Source: Nocardioidaceae bacterium (GTDB lineage Bacteria > Actinomycetota > Actinomycetes > Propionibacteriales > Nocardioidaceae). From it: a DNA stretch of 34,673 bases. Positions within the stretch are counted from its first letter, which is position 1; every line of letters begins with the position of its first letter. A program made the translations under genes and the position numbers. The stretch is taken from the NCBI GenBank assembly GCA_029268205.1, contig JAJUGK010000008.1, forward strand, positions 1 to 34,673. Direction: 5' to 3'. Below the pieces are notes generated by a model that worked only from the letters and a program-made list of their open reading frames with translations, had not been told where the DNA came from and did no database searches. Shown here one piece after another: positions 17,948 through 25,612 of this stretch.

Positions 17948-17952
17948 AGAGT
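17947..17952 (+). promoter_or_regulatory. -10 box of the BioQ-like gene (leaderless)
   Basis: TAGAGT, 7 nt before GTG 17960, beginning at the last base of the inverted repeat. The layout predicts a leaderless, autorepressed transcript. Confidence 0.55.
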
Positions 17953-17959
17953 ACGGCAG

Positions 17960-18589
17960 GTGACGGAGCAGCGGACCGGCCGGTCGGGATCCAGCAGGGG
18001 CGACGTCCGCCACGGGCGGGCCGACGTGGTGCGGCACGCGCTGCGCGTGCTGGACGCGTACGGCCTGGAGTCGCTGACGATGCGGCGCCTCGCCGGCGAA
18101 CTCGGGGTGCAGCCGAGCGCGCTCTACCACCACTTCCCCAACAAGCAGCGGTTGCTCGCCGCCGTCGCGGAGGCGATCCTCGCCGACCGGAACCCGCCGG
18201 CACCGGGGGAGTGGGACACCGAGGTGCAGGTGATCTGCGCCGATCTGCGGGCGGCGCTGCTGACCTACCGTGACGGCGCGGAGGTGGTGGCCACCACCTG
18301 GTCGTTCGGGCTCGGGGCGCGAGGGCCGTACGACGCCCTGGTGGCGCGGCTCGCGCGCAGTCACGACGACCCGGTGCTGGTCGACGCCGCGGCGCGGACG
18401 TTGCTGCACTTCGTCCTCGGCCACGTCGTGGCCGAGCAGACCCACACCCAGGCGGCATCGGTCGGAGCGGTCGACACCGACATCGCGGTGCTGCTGACCG
18501 GCACCGCCGCCACCTACGACCTGGGGGTCGCGCTGATCCTCGACGGCCTGCGGGCCCGTGCCGGCGAGGAGTCCGGCGTGCGCCGGTAG
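17960..18589 (+). CDS. bioQ: TetR-family regulator, probable biotin repressor BioQ
   Basis: Transcriptional regulator of 209 residues. The N-terminal HTH is visible: ALRVLDAYGLESLTMRRLAGELGVQPSALYHHFPNKQRLL (about 29-68). The C-terminal ligand domain resembles the TetR_C type (LLTYRDGAEVVATTWSFGLG). It is divergent from bioY across a shared operator with BioQ-like half sites. BioQ is a TetR-family repressor of biotin genes in Corynebacterium and Mycobacterium, so bioQ is the best name, but it rests on context and operator rather than a sequence search. GTG 17960 is leaderless by promoter position. The TAG stop overlaps the ABC-F promoter. Confidence 0.75.
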   Translation: MTEQRTGRSGSSRGDVRHGRADVVRHALRVLDAYGLESLTMRRLAGELGVQPSALYHHFPNKQRLLAAVAEAILADRNPPAPGEWDTEVQVICADLRAALLTYRDGAEVVATTWSFGLGARGPYDALVARLARSHDDPVLVDAAARTLLHFVLGHVVAEQTHTQAASVGAVDTDIAVLLTGTAATYDLGVALILDGLRARAGEESGVRR

Positions 18590-18592
18590 ACT
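18587..18592 (+). promoter_or_regulatory. -10 box of the ABC-F gene, embedded in a stop codon
   Basis: TAGACT starts with the bioQ TAG stop and ends 8 nt before GTG 18601, consistent with a leaderless transcript. Confidence 0.6.
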
Positions 18593-18600
18593 CGCCCCAC

Positions 18601-20199
18601 GTGATCACCGCTCATCAGCTCCAGGTGCGTGCTGGTGCGCGACTCCTGATGGAGGACGTCTCGTTCCGGGTCGCCGCCGGCGACAAGGTCGGCCTCGTCG
18701 GCCGCAACGGCGCGGGCAAGACGACCATGACCAAGGTGCTGGCCGGCGAGGCACTGCCCGCCGGTGGCAGGGTCGAGGTGGCCGGTGATGTCGGCTACCT
18801 TCCCCAGGACCCGCGATCGGGGGATCCCGACCAGATCGCCCGCGACCGGATCCTCTCCGCGCGCGGCCTCGACGACGTCGTCCGCCGGCTGCGGCTCGCG
18901 GAGCTCGAGATGGGAAGCGACGATCCGGCGGTGGCCGAGCGCGCGATGCGTCGCTACTCCCGCGCCGATGCCGAGATGCACGCCGGCGGCGGCTACGCCG
19001 CTGAGTCGGAGGCCGCGACGATCGCCTCGTCGCTCGGGATCGAGAACCGGATCCTCGACCAGCCGCTGCGCACGCTCTCTGGCGGCCAGCGTCGGCGGGT
19101 GGAGCTGGCCCGGATCCTGTTCTCCGGGGCGGAGACGCTGATCCTCGACGAGCCGACCAACCACCTCGACGCGGACTCCATCAGCTGGCTGCGGGCCTTC
19201 CTGAAGGCGCACAAGGGCGGACTGATCGTGATCAGTCACGACACCGACCTGCTCGCCGACACCGTCACCAAGGTGTTGCACCTGGATGCCAACCGCCAGA
19301 CCATCGACGTCTACAACATGGGCTGGCACGCCTACCTCAAGCAGCGGGAGACCGACGAGAAGCGCCGCCGCCGGGAGCGGATGAACGCCGAGAACAAGGC
19401 GAAGACGCTCACCGACCAGGCCAACAAGATGCGCGCCAAAGCGACCAAGGCGCAGGCGGCGCAGTCGATGCTCAAGCGCGCCGAGCGGCTGATGGAGGGC
19501 GTCGAGGGCGAACGGAAGGCCGACAAGGTCGCCCGCATCGCCTTCCCCGCACCCGCGCCCTGCGGCAAGACGCCCCTCACGGCCGAGGACCTGTCGAAGG
19601 CGTACGGCTCACTGGAGGTGTTCACCGGGGTCGACCTGGCCATCGACAAGGGCTCCCGGGTGGTGATCCTGGGGCTCAACGGTGCGGGCAAGACCACGAT
19701 GCTGCGCATCCTCGCCGGGGTCGACCAGCCCGACACCGGCAAGGTGATCGCCGGGCACGGCCTCAAGGTCGGCTACTACGCCCAGGAGCACGAGACGCTC
19801 GACACCGCGCGGACGGTGCTGGAGAACATGCAGAGCGCGGCGCCGCAGCTGACCGACACCGAGGCGCGCAGCGTCCTCGGCTCGTTCCTCTTCAGCGGTG
19901 ACGACGCCCACAAGCCGGCCGGTGTGCTCTCGGGCGGGGAGAAGACCCGGCTGGCGCTGGCCAGCCTGGTCGTCTCCAGCGCCAACGTGCTGCTGCTCGA
20001 CGAGCCGACCAACAACCTCGACCCGGCCAGCCGGGAGGAGGTGCTCGCCGCGATCCGCAGCTACCGCGGGGCGATCATCCTGGTCACCCACGACGAGGGC
20101 GCGGTGCGGGCGCTGGAGCCCGACCGGGTGCTGATCCTCCCCGACGGCGTCGAGGACCTGTGGAACGAGGAGTACGCCGAGCTGGTCAGCCTCGCCTGA
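18601..20199 (+). CDS. ABC-F family ATPase (ribosome-associated)
   Basis: Soluble twin-ATPase protein of 532 residues without membrane segments. Domain 1 has Walker A GRNGAGKTT, signature LSGGQRRRVEL and Walker B LILDEPTNHLD. Domain 2 has GLNGAGKTT, LSGGEKTRLAL and LLLDEPTNNLD. The linker between them (about residues 235-315) is long, highly basic and helical (KQRETDEKRRRRERMNAENK), as expected for the P-site tRNA-interacting arm of translational ABC-F factors. It could be a translation factor or a ribosome-protection protein; nothing here indicates an antibiotic context. A similar gene sits near echA12 in M. tuberculosis (Rv1473, from memory). It converges on the MMPL gene with only 7 bp between stops. 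Confidence 0.92.
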   Translation: MITAHQLQVRAGARLLMEDVSFRVAAGDKVGLVGRNGAGKTTMTKVLAGEALPAGGRVEVAGDVGYLPQDPRSGDPDQIARDRILSARGLDDVVRRLRLAELEMGSDDPAVAERAMRRYSRADAEMHAGGGYAAESEAATIASSLGIENRILDQPLRTLSGGQRRRVELARILFSGAETLILDEPTNHLDADSISWLRAFLKAHKGGLIVISHDTDLLADTVTKVLHLDANRQTIDVYNMGWHAYLKQRETDEKRRRRERMNAENKAKTLTDQANKMRAKATKAQAAQSMLKRAERLMEGVEGERKADKVARIAFPAPAPCGKTPLTAEDLSKAYGSLEVFTGVDLAIDKGSRVVILGLNGAGKTTMLRILAGVDQPDTGKVIAGHGLKVGYYAQEHETLDTARTVLENMQSAAPQLTDTEARSVLGSFLFSGDDAHKPAGVLSGGEKTRLALASLVVSSANVLLLDEPTNNLDPASREEVLAAIRSYRGAIILVTHDEGAVRALEPDRVLILPDGVEDLWNEEYAELVSLA

Positions 20200-20206
20200 G
20201 CGCAGC

Positions 20207-22264
20207 TCACGCCCGGTGGACGCGCCGCGGCCACCAGAACCGCTCCCCGAGCAACCGCGCCACCGCCGGCACCAGGATGGTTCGGACGACGAGGGTGTCG
20301 AGCAGGACCCCGATGCAGATGATCGTGCCGACCTGGGCGAGCACCACCAGCGGCAGCACCCCGAGCACGGCGAAGACGGCCGCGAGCAGGATGCCGGCGC
20401 TGGTGATCACGCCGCCGGTGGCGGCCAGCGCCCGCAGGATGCCCTCGCGGGTGCCGTGCCCGGCCGCCTCCTCGCGGGCTCGGGTGATCAGGAAGATGCT
20501 GTAGTCGACGCCGAGGGCGACCAGGAACAGGAACGACAGCAGCGGCACGCTGGAGTCGAGGGCGGTGAAGCCGAGCGGACCGGTGAAGACCCACCACCCG
20601 ACGCCCATCGCCGCGGCGTAGGAGAGCACCACGGCCAGCGCCAGCACCACCGGGGCGACCAGGGACCGCAGCAGGATGATCAGCGCGACGAAGACCAGGC
20701 CGAGGATCAACGGCATCACCACGAGTCGGTCGCGGCCGGTGGCCTCCCGCTCGTCGATCGCCTCGGCCTCCGCACCGCCCACGTGGGTGTCGGGGAAGTC
20801 CGCGAGCGCCGACCGCAGGTCGACGATCGTCCGTTCCGCCTCCGCGCTGGAGGGGTCGGCCGACAGCACGACGTCGAGCTGGGCGATGCCCTCGGCCGCG
20901 GCGGAGGGGCGTACCGAGCCGACGCCCTCGACCTCCTCGGCGGCCGCGAGCACCTCGCGCGCGTCGGCGCGGGTGATGATCGTCGACGGGTCGGACGTCC
21001 CGGCCGGGAAGGACTCCGCGAGCCGCTCGGCGGCCGTGATCGCCTCCGGCTCCTCGAGGAACTGCTCGGAGCGGTCGAGCCCGGTGCTGATGCTCAGGGT
21101 GCCGCTCGCCAGGGCACCGAGGACGACGAGGGTGCCGAGCAGGGCGAGCGAGGGTCGGCGGGCGACGGTGTCGCCGATGCGCCGCCAGGCGCCGCGCCCG
21201 TCGGCCAGCGCCGGCTGCCCCTGGCGGGGCACCCGCGGCCAGAAGACCCAGCGCCCGGTGCACGACAGCACGGCGGGCAGCACGACGAGGACGGCGAACG
21301 CGGCCACGATGATGCCGACCGCGCAGGCGATCCCCAGCCCACGTGTCGACGGGATCACCGAGAGCACCAGCGCGAGGACACCGAGGACGACGGTCGTCGC
21401 GCTCGCGACCACGGGTTCGAGGGTGCGCCGCAGTGCCGCCGCCATCGCGGCGCGTACCTCGTCGTGGCGCCCCAGTTCGTCGCGGAAGCGGGAGATGAGC
21501 AACAGCGCGTAGTTGGTGCCGGCGCCGAAGACCAGGACCGACAGGATGCCGACCGTCGACTCGTCCCACGCGACCGTCAACCCGAGTCCCTCGAGACCGG
21601 CGAGCACGTGGGTGGCGGCGATCGCCGCGGTGCGGTCGGCGACCCCGACCACGAGCAGCGGGAAGAACCACAGGATCGGGCTGCGGTAGGTCACCACCAG
21701 CAGCACGGTGACGACGGACGCGGTCACGAGCAGCAGCCGCAGGTTCGCGCCATCGAAGACACCGGCGAGATCCGCCTGGATCGCGGCCGGGCCGGTGACC
21801 CGGACCTCGATCCCCTCGGGGGCCCCGTCGCGGAGGTCTGTCCGCATCTGGGCGACCCGGTCGGCGATGTCGGTGTTGCTGACGAACTCCACCGGGACCA
21901 CGGCGATGGCCGCGGTGCCGTCCTCGGCGGGGATCAGCGGGACCTCGCCACCTCCCTCGGCGAGCTCCTGGGCCTGGCTGCCGAGCTCGGGGATCCGGCT
22001 CGGGTCGAGCCGGCCCTCGGCCGCGGTCCACAGCACGATCGCGGCGCTGGCGTCGTCGGGCAGCTGGTCGCGCAGCTCGGCCGCGGCGGTGCTGTCGAAA
22101 CCGCTGGGCAGGGAGTCCGTCGGGAGCCGGTCGCGCTCCGCCTCGCCGACGAGGCCGAGGACCACCCCGGCGAGCAGCAGGGGGAGCAGGGCGACGAGCC
22201 AGGCGGTCGAGCGGCCGGTGATCGCACCGATCACGCGTCCGGGGGCGGGCGACGCAGATGTCAT
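20207..22264 (-). CDS. MMPL/RND-family membrane transporter
   Basis: Inner-membrane exporter of 685 residues with the duplicated MMPL layout: TM1, an extracytoplasmic domain (about 45-190), five helices, then TM7, a second external domain (about 390-510), and five more helices. The core motifs are FGAGTNYALLLISRFRDEL in the first half and LGVDYSIFLITRAREE in the second; the usual Asp of the first motif is Asn here. MMPL proteins in actinobacteria export lipids or toxic compounds using the proton gradient; the substrate is unknown. GAAGGA precedes ATG 22264. A divergent MarR-family gene 92 bp away is its likely regulator. Confidence 0.9.
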   Translation of the reverse strand: MTSASPAPGRVIGAITGRSTAWLVALLPLLLAGVVLGLVGEAERDRLPTDSLPSGFDSTAAAELRDQLPDDASAAIVLWTAAEGRLDPSRIPELGSQAQELAEGGGEVPLIPAEDGTAAIAVVPVEFVSNTDIADRVAQMRTDLRDGAPEGIEVRVTGPAAIQADLAGVFDGANLRLLLVTASVVTVLLVVTYRSPILWFFPLLVVGVADRTAAIAATHVLAGLEGLGLTVAWDESTVGILSVLVFGAGTNYALLLISRFRDELGRHDEVRAAMAAALRRTLEPVVASATTVVLGVLALVLSVIPSTRGLGIACAVGIIVAAFAVLVVLPAVLSCTGRWVFWPRVPRQGQPALADGRGAWRRIGDTVARRPSLALLGTLVVLGALASGTLSISTGLDRSEQFLEEPEAITAAERLAESFPAGTSDPSTIITRADAREVLAAAEEVEGVGSVRPSAAAEGIAQLDVVLSADPSSAEAERTIVDLRSALADFPDTHVGGAEAEAIDEREATGRDRLVVMPLILGLVFVALIILLRSLVAPVVLALAVVLSYAAAMGVGWWVFTGPLGFTALDSSVPLLSFLFLVALGVDYSIFLITRAREEAAGHGTREGILRALAATGGVITSAGILLAAVFAVLGVLPLVVLAQVGTIICIGVLLDTLVVRTILVPAVARLLGERFWWPRRVHRA

Positions 22265-22298
22265 CAGGGTCCTTCGGAGTACGACCGGGATCCGGCTA

Positions 22299-22319
22299 GA
22301 TTGCTAAGGAGGTTAACTA
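22299..22319. promoter_or_regulatory. AT-rich candidate MarR operator
   Basis: ATTGCTAAGGAGGTTAACT and flanks form an imperfect inverted repeat (TTGCTAA-N5-TTAACTA, five of seven arm pairs). It is markedly AT-rich for this genome and sits in the 92-bp MMPL-MarR divergent region. Promoters for both genes probably lie here, but I cannot fix the boxes. Confidence 0.4.
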
Positions 22320-22356
22320 TCGGTGTCACTATCCCCCCGACCGGAGGGCCAAACGC

Positions 22357-22848
22357 GTGAGCCAGCACACCGTGGGCCAGCAGCCCGTGGGTGGCGACCC
22401 GCGCGCACAGATGCGGTCGCCCGCCCTGCAGGCGTTGCGGGCCGTCGTCCGCGCCGACGCCGAGCTGAGCCGGACCATCGCGCGCCGGGCCGGGCTGAGT
22501 CCCTCCGAGATCACCGCCCTCGAGGCGCTCTCGCGCGGGCCCCGCGGTCCGGCCGAGTTGGCCCGGCTGCTCAATGTGACGACCGCGGCCGCGACGGGGG
22601 TCGTCGACCGGATGTGCGCGCACGGCCACGCCGTGCGTCGGCCCCATCCCCGCGACGGCCGGCGTACGGAGGTCCACCTCACCGACTCCGGGCGCATCGA
22701 GCTCCTGGCGCACCTGATGCCGGTGTTCGGCCGGCTCGCGGCCCACGACGCGTCCTTCACCGAGTCCGAGCGCGCGACGGTGGCCCGCTACCTGGACGGG
22801 GCCGCGGAGGCGATGCAGGCCGAGGTCGCACGCGACCGGCCCACCTAG
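22357..22848 (+). CDS. MarR-family transcriptional regulator
   Basis: Winged-helix regulator of 163 residues. The recognition region reads GPAELARLLNVTTAAATGVVDRMCAHGHAVRRPHPRDGRRTEVHLT: DNA-reading helix plus the basic wing with the DGR motif typical of MarR. Flanking helices form the dimer interface. GTG 22357 has GGAGGG 8 nt upstream. It is divergent from the MMPL exporter, so local control of that exporter is likely. The TAG stop is part of the -10 box of the next gene. Confidence 0.9.
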   Translation: MSQHTVGQQPVGGDPRAQMRSPALQALRAVVRADAELSRTIARRAGLSPSEITALEALSRGPRGPAELARLLNVTTAAATGVVDRMCAHGHAVRRPHPRDGRRTEVHLTDSGRIELLAHLMPVFGRLAAHDASFTESERATVARYLDGAAEAMQAEVARDRPT

Positions 22849-22851
22849 GAT
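22846..22851 (+). promoter_or_regulatory. -10 box of the crotonase gene, embedded in a stop codon
   Basis: TAGGAT begins with the MarR TAG stop and lies 8 nt before ATG 22860; no ribosome-binding site is present, so a leaderless start is expected. Confidence 0.6.
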
Positions 22852-22859
22852 GACCCGCC

Positions 22860-23675
22860 ATGACCCTCGACGTCGATCCCGACCTGCTCTGCCGCGGCCA
22901 CATCCGCGCCACCCTCGACGACACCCCCGCCGGCGCTGCGACGCGGGCGACGGTGACCCTGAGCCGGCCGGAGCAGCGCAACGCGCAGACCCCGACGATG
23001 TGGGCGGCGCTGGCCGCGGTCGGCGCGGCGCTCCCCGACACCGTCCGGGTGGTGGTCCTGGAGGGCGAGGGCGCAGCCTTCTCGGCGGGCCTCGATCGGG
23101 GGATGCTCTCCCCGGGCGGGGCCGAGGGAGAGCAGTCGGTGGTCGACCTGCTGCAGCACTCCGACCAGCACGTGATCGACACGATCGGCGTCTACCAGGA
23201 GGGCTTCACCTGGCTGCGCGACCCCCGGTTCGTCTCCATCGCCGCGGTCCGCGGCTACGCCATCGGCGCGGGGTTCCAGCTCGCCCTCTCGTGTGACCTG
23301 CGGGTCGTCGCGGACGACGTCCGGTTCTCCATGAAGGAGCCCGCACTGGGTCTGGTGCCGGACCTCACGGGAACAAAACCGCTGGTGGAGCTGGTTGGGT
23401 ACGCGAGAGCACTGGAGATCTGCGCGACCGCGCGGTTCGTGGAGGCCGAGGAGGCCGTCGCGATCGGTCTCGTCCATCGGGCCGTTCCGGCCGAGCGGTT
23501 GGACGAGGCGGTCACGGAGCTCGCGAGCGCTCTCACCGCCACCGTCCCCGGCGCGGTCCGTGACACCAAGGCCCTCCTGCAGGGGGCCGCGGGTCGCACC
23601 CTCGCCGAGCAGTCGCTGGCGGAGCGTACGGCGCAGGTGACCCGCATGCGGGAGCTCATGAGCCTGCTCGGCTGA
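22860..23675 (+). CDS. Enoyl-CoA hydratase/isomerase family protein (EchA12-like)
   Basis: Crotonase-superfamily protein of 271 residues. The oxyanion-hole segments are GAAFSAGLDR and RGYAIGAGFQLALSCDLR; the second acidic position is kept (E160 in SMKEPALGL). The first catalytic glutamate of hydratases (E144 in the rat enzyme) is Gln140 here, so a plain hydratase mechanism with two glutamates is not available; isomerase or hydrolase chemistry is possible. It has no ribosome-binding site and is probably leaderless. A related gene, echA12, lies beside the ABC-F gene in M. tuberculosis (from memory). The ABC half-exporter follows after 36 nt. Confidence 0.87.
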   Translation: MTLDVDPDLLCRGHIRATLDDTPAGAATRATVTLSRPEQRNAQTPTMWAALAAVGAALPDTVRVVVLEGEGAAFSAGLDRGMLSPGGAEGEQSVVDLLQHSDQHVIDTIGVYQEGFTWLRDPRFVSIAAVRGYAIGAGFQLALSCDLRVVADDVRFSMKEPALGLVPDLTGTKPLVELVGYARALEICATARFVEAEEAVAIGLVHRAVPAERLDEAVTELASALTATVPGAVRDTKALLQGAAGRTLAEQSLAERTAQVTRMRELMSLLG

Positions 23676-23711
23676 GAGCGGCCCGCCGAGGGCCAGGAGA
23701 GAGGTACGCCG

Positions 23712-25592
23712 ATGTCGATGACCGGTATGGGACCGGCGTTCCGCCACATGCGCACCGACCGCAGCGTCGCCGATGCCCGGGTCGCTCCCGGCACGGTCCG
23801 TCGGGTGCTGGGCTACGCACGCCATCAGCGCGGCCTGATCGCCGCCTTCGTGGCCATCATCGTGCTCGACGCCTCGCTGGTCGTCGTCACGCCGCTGCTG
23901 GTCAAGCGGATCGTCGACGACGGGATCGTCCCCGGCGACGCCGAGCTGGTGACCTGGCTCGCGCTCGCGATCGCGGGCGTCGCGCTGCTCAGCGCCGCGG
24001 TCGCCGTCCTGGTGGGTTGGTTCTCCTCCCGCATCGGCGAGAACCTCATCTACCGGCTCCGCACGGAGCTGTTCGCCCACGTGCAGCGGATGTCGCTGGC
24101 GTTCTTCACACGCACCCAGACCGGGGCGCTCGTCTCCCGCCTCAACAACGATGTCGTCGGCGCGCAGCGCGCCTTCACCTCGACGCTGTCGGGCACGGTC
24201 GCCAACACGATCAGCGTCGTGGTGGTGGGCGTGACGATGCTGGCCCTCAGTTGGCAGGTGACCCTGCTGTGCCTGCTGCTGTTCCCGATCCTGCTCGCGG
24301 CCTCCCGCTGGGTGGGCGGCAAGCTCTCCGCGCTGACCCGGGCCCAGATGGACGGCAACGCCGACCTCGGCAACACGATGACCGAGCGGTTCAACGTCGG
24401 CGGAGCGCTGCTGCTGAAGCTGTTCGGACGACGCGACGAGGAGGACGAGCACTTCGCGGGCAAGGCAGCGCGCGTCCGCGACCTCGGCGTCCGCATCGCG
24501 CTCATCACCCGGATCTTCACCGCCACCCTGATGTTGGTCCCGGCGCTGGCGACCGCGCTCGTGTACGGCGTCGGCGGTTATCTGGTCATCGACGGTGACC
24601 TCACCCTGGGCACGCTGCTGGCGTTGGCCACGCTGCTGCTGCGGCTGCTGGGTCCCCTGCAGGGGCTGGCCAATGTCCGCATCGACGTGATGACCGCGCT
24701 GGTGAGCTTCGACCGGATCTTCGAGGTCCTCGACCTGCCGTCGCAGGTCCAGGAGAAGCCGGACGCCCGCGCACTGCCGCCGACCGCGTCGTGCCTGGAG
24801 TTCGACCGGGTCGCGTTCAGCTATCCCCGCCCGGAGGAGACCTCGCTGGCGAGCCTCGAGGTCGTCAACCGCACCACGTCGGGCCCGAGCGCCCGGGTGC
24901 TCGAGGACATCAGCTTCGTCGCCGAGCCGGGGGAGATGGTGGCGCTGGTCGGGCCCTCGGGTGCAGGCAAGACCACGATCACCCACCTCGTCGCCCGCCT
25001 GTACGACGTCGACGAGGGCGCCGTCCGGGTCGGCGGTCACGACGTCCGCGACGTCACGCTGGAGTCGCTGGAGGACGTGGTCGGCTACGTCACCCAGGAC
25101 GCGCACATGTTCCACGACACGATCCGGGGCAACCTCGCCTACGCCCGCCCGGGGGCGACCGACGCCGAGATGCTGGCGGCGCTGGAGCAGGCCCATGTCG
25201 GCTCCCTGGTCCGCCGGCTGCCCGACGGGCTCGACACCGTCGTCGGCGACCGCGGTTACCGCCTCTCGGGGGGTGAGCGGCAACGGCTGGCCATCGCCCG
25301 TCTGCTCCTGAAGGCGCCCCCGATCGTCGTGCTCGACGAGGCGACCGCCCACCTCGACTCCGAGTCCGAGCGGGCGGTCCAGCAGGCTCTCGACACCGCC
25401 CTGGCGGGCCGGACGAGCCTGGTCATCGCCCACCGGCTCTCGACGGTGCGGCACGCCGACCAGATCCTGGTCGTCGACGGCGGCCGGATCCGGGAGCGCG
25501 GCACCCACACCGAGCTCCTGGCGGCCGGCGGCCTCTACGCCGAGCTCGCCCGGACCCAGCTGATCGACGACCTGGCCGATCGCGTCCCCTGA
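23712..25592 (+). CDS. ABC half-exporter (membrane domain fused to ATPase)
   Basis: Type IV ABC exporter subunit, 626 residues, expected to work as a homodimer in the cytoplasmic membrane. Residues ~35-335 form six hydrophobic segments with the coupling stretch RTQTGALVSRLNNDV. The ATPase domain has Walker A GPSGAGKTT (about 414), Q-loop VTQDAHMFHDTI, signature LSGGERQRLAIARLLL, Walker B IVVLDEATAHLD and H-loop IAHRLSTV. An inserted ~20-residue loop (RPEETSLASLEVVNRTTSG) precedes the ATPase core. AGGAGAGAGG lies shortly before the ATG. No accessory gene indicates the substrate. Confidence 0.92.
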   Translation: MSMTGMGPAFRHMRTDRSVADARVAPGTVRRVLGYARHQRGLIAAFVAIIVLDASLVVVTPLLVKRIVDDGIVPGDAELVTWLALAIAGVALLSAAVAVLVGWFSSRIGENLIYRLRTELFAHVQRMSLAFFTRTQTGALVSRLNNDVVGAQRAFTSTLSGTVANTISVVVVGVTMLALSWQVTLLCLLLFPILLAASRWVGGKLSALTRAQMDGNADLGNTMTERFNVGGALLLKLFGRRDEEDEHFAGKAARVRDLGVRIALITRIFTATLMLVPALATALVYGVGGYLVIDGDLTLGTLLALATLLLRLLGPLQGLANVRIDVMTALVSFDRIFEVLDLPSQVQEKPDARALPPTASCLEFDRVAFSYPRPEETSLASLEVVNRTTSGPSARVLEDISFVAEPGEMVALVGPSGAGKTTITHLVARLYDVDEGAVRVGGHDVRDVTLESLEDVVGYVTQDAHMFHDTIRGNLAYARPGATDAEMLAALEQAHVGSLVRRLPDGLDTVVGDRGYRLSGGERQRLAIARLLLKAPPIVVLDEATAHLDSESERAVQQALDTALAGRTSLVIAHRLSTVRHADQILVVDGGRIRERGTHTELLAAGGLYAELARTQLIDDLADRVP

Positions 25593-25600
25593 CGCGGTGC

Positions 25601-25606
25601 GAGGAT
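25601..25606 (+). promoter_or_regulatory. Possible -10 box of the SDR gene
   Basis: GAGGAT, 6 nt before ATG 25613, in the 20-bp gap after the ABC gene. It matches the local leaderless spacing but not the TA start of the hexamer, so it is weak. Confidence 0.3.
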
Positions 25607-25612
25607 GGGCCC

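Noticed and set aside
18601-20199. Reading the ABC-F protein as an antibiotic-resistance determinant
   Set aside because: No peptide-antibiotic or producer context; a housekeeping translational ABC-F role is equally likely.
20061-22031. 656-aa Arg-rich minus-strand ORF
   Set aside because: Alternative frame of the MMPL gene; the MMPL frame has the helices and motifs.
22845-25508. 887-aa minus-strand ORF, the longest in the track
   Set aside because: Antisense to the crotonase and ABC half-exporter genes; His/Gln/Arg-rich shadow translation typical of GC-rich DNA.
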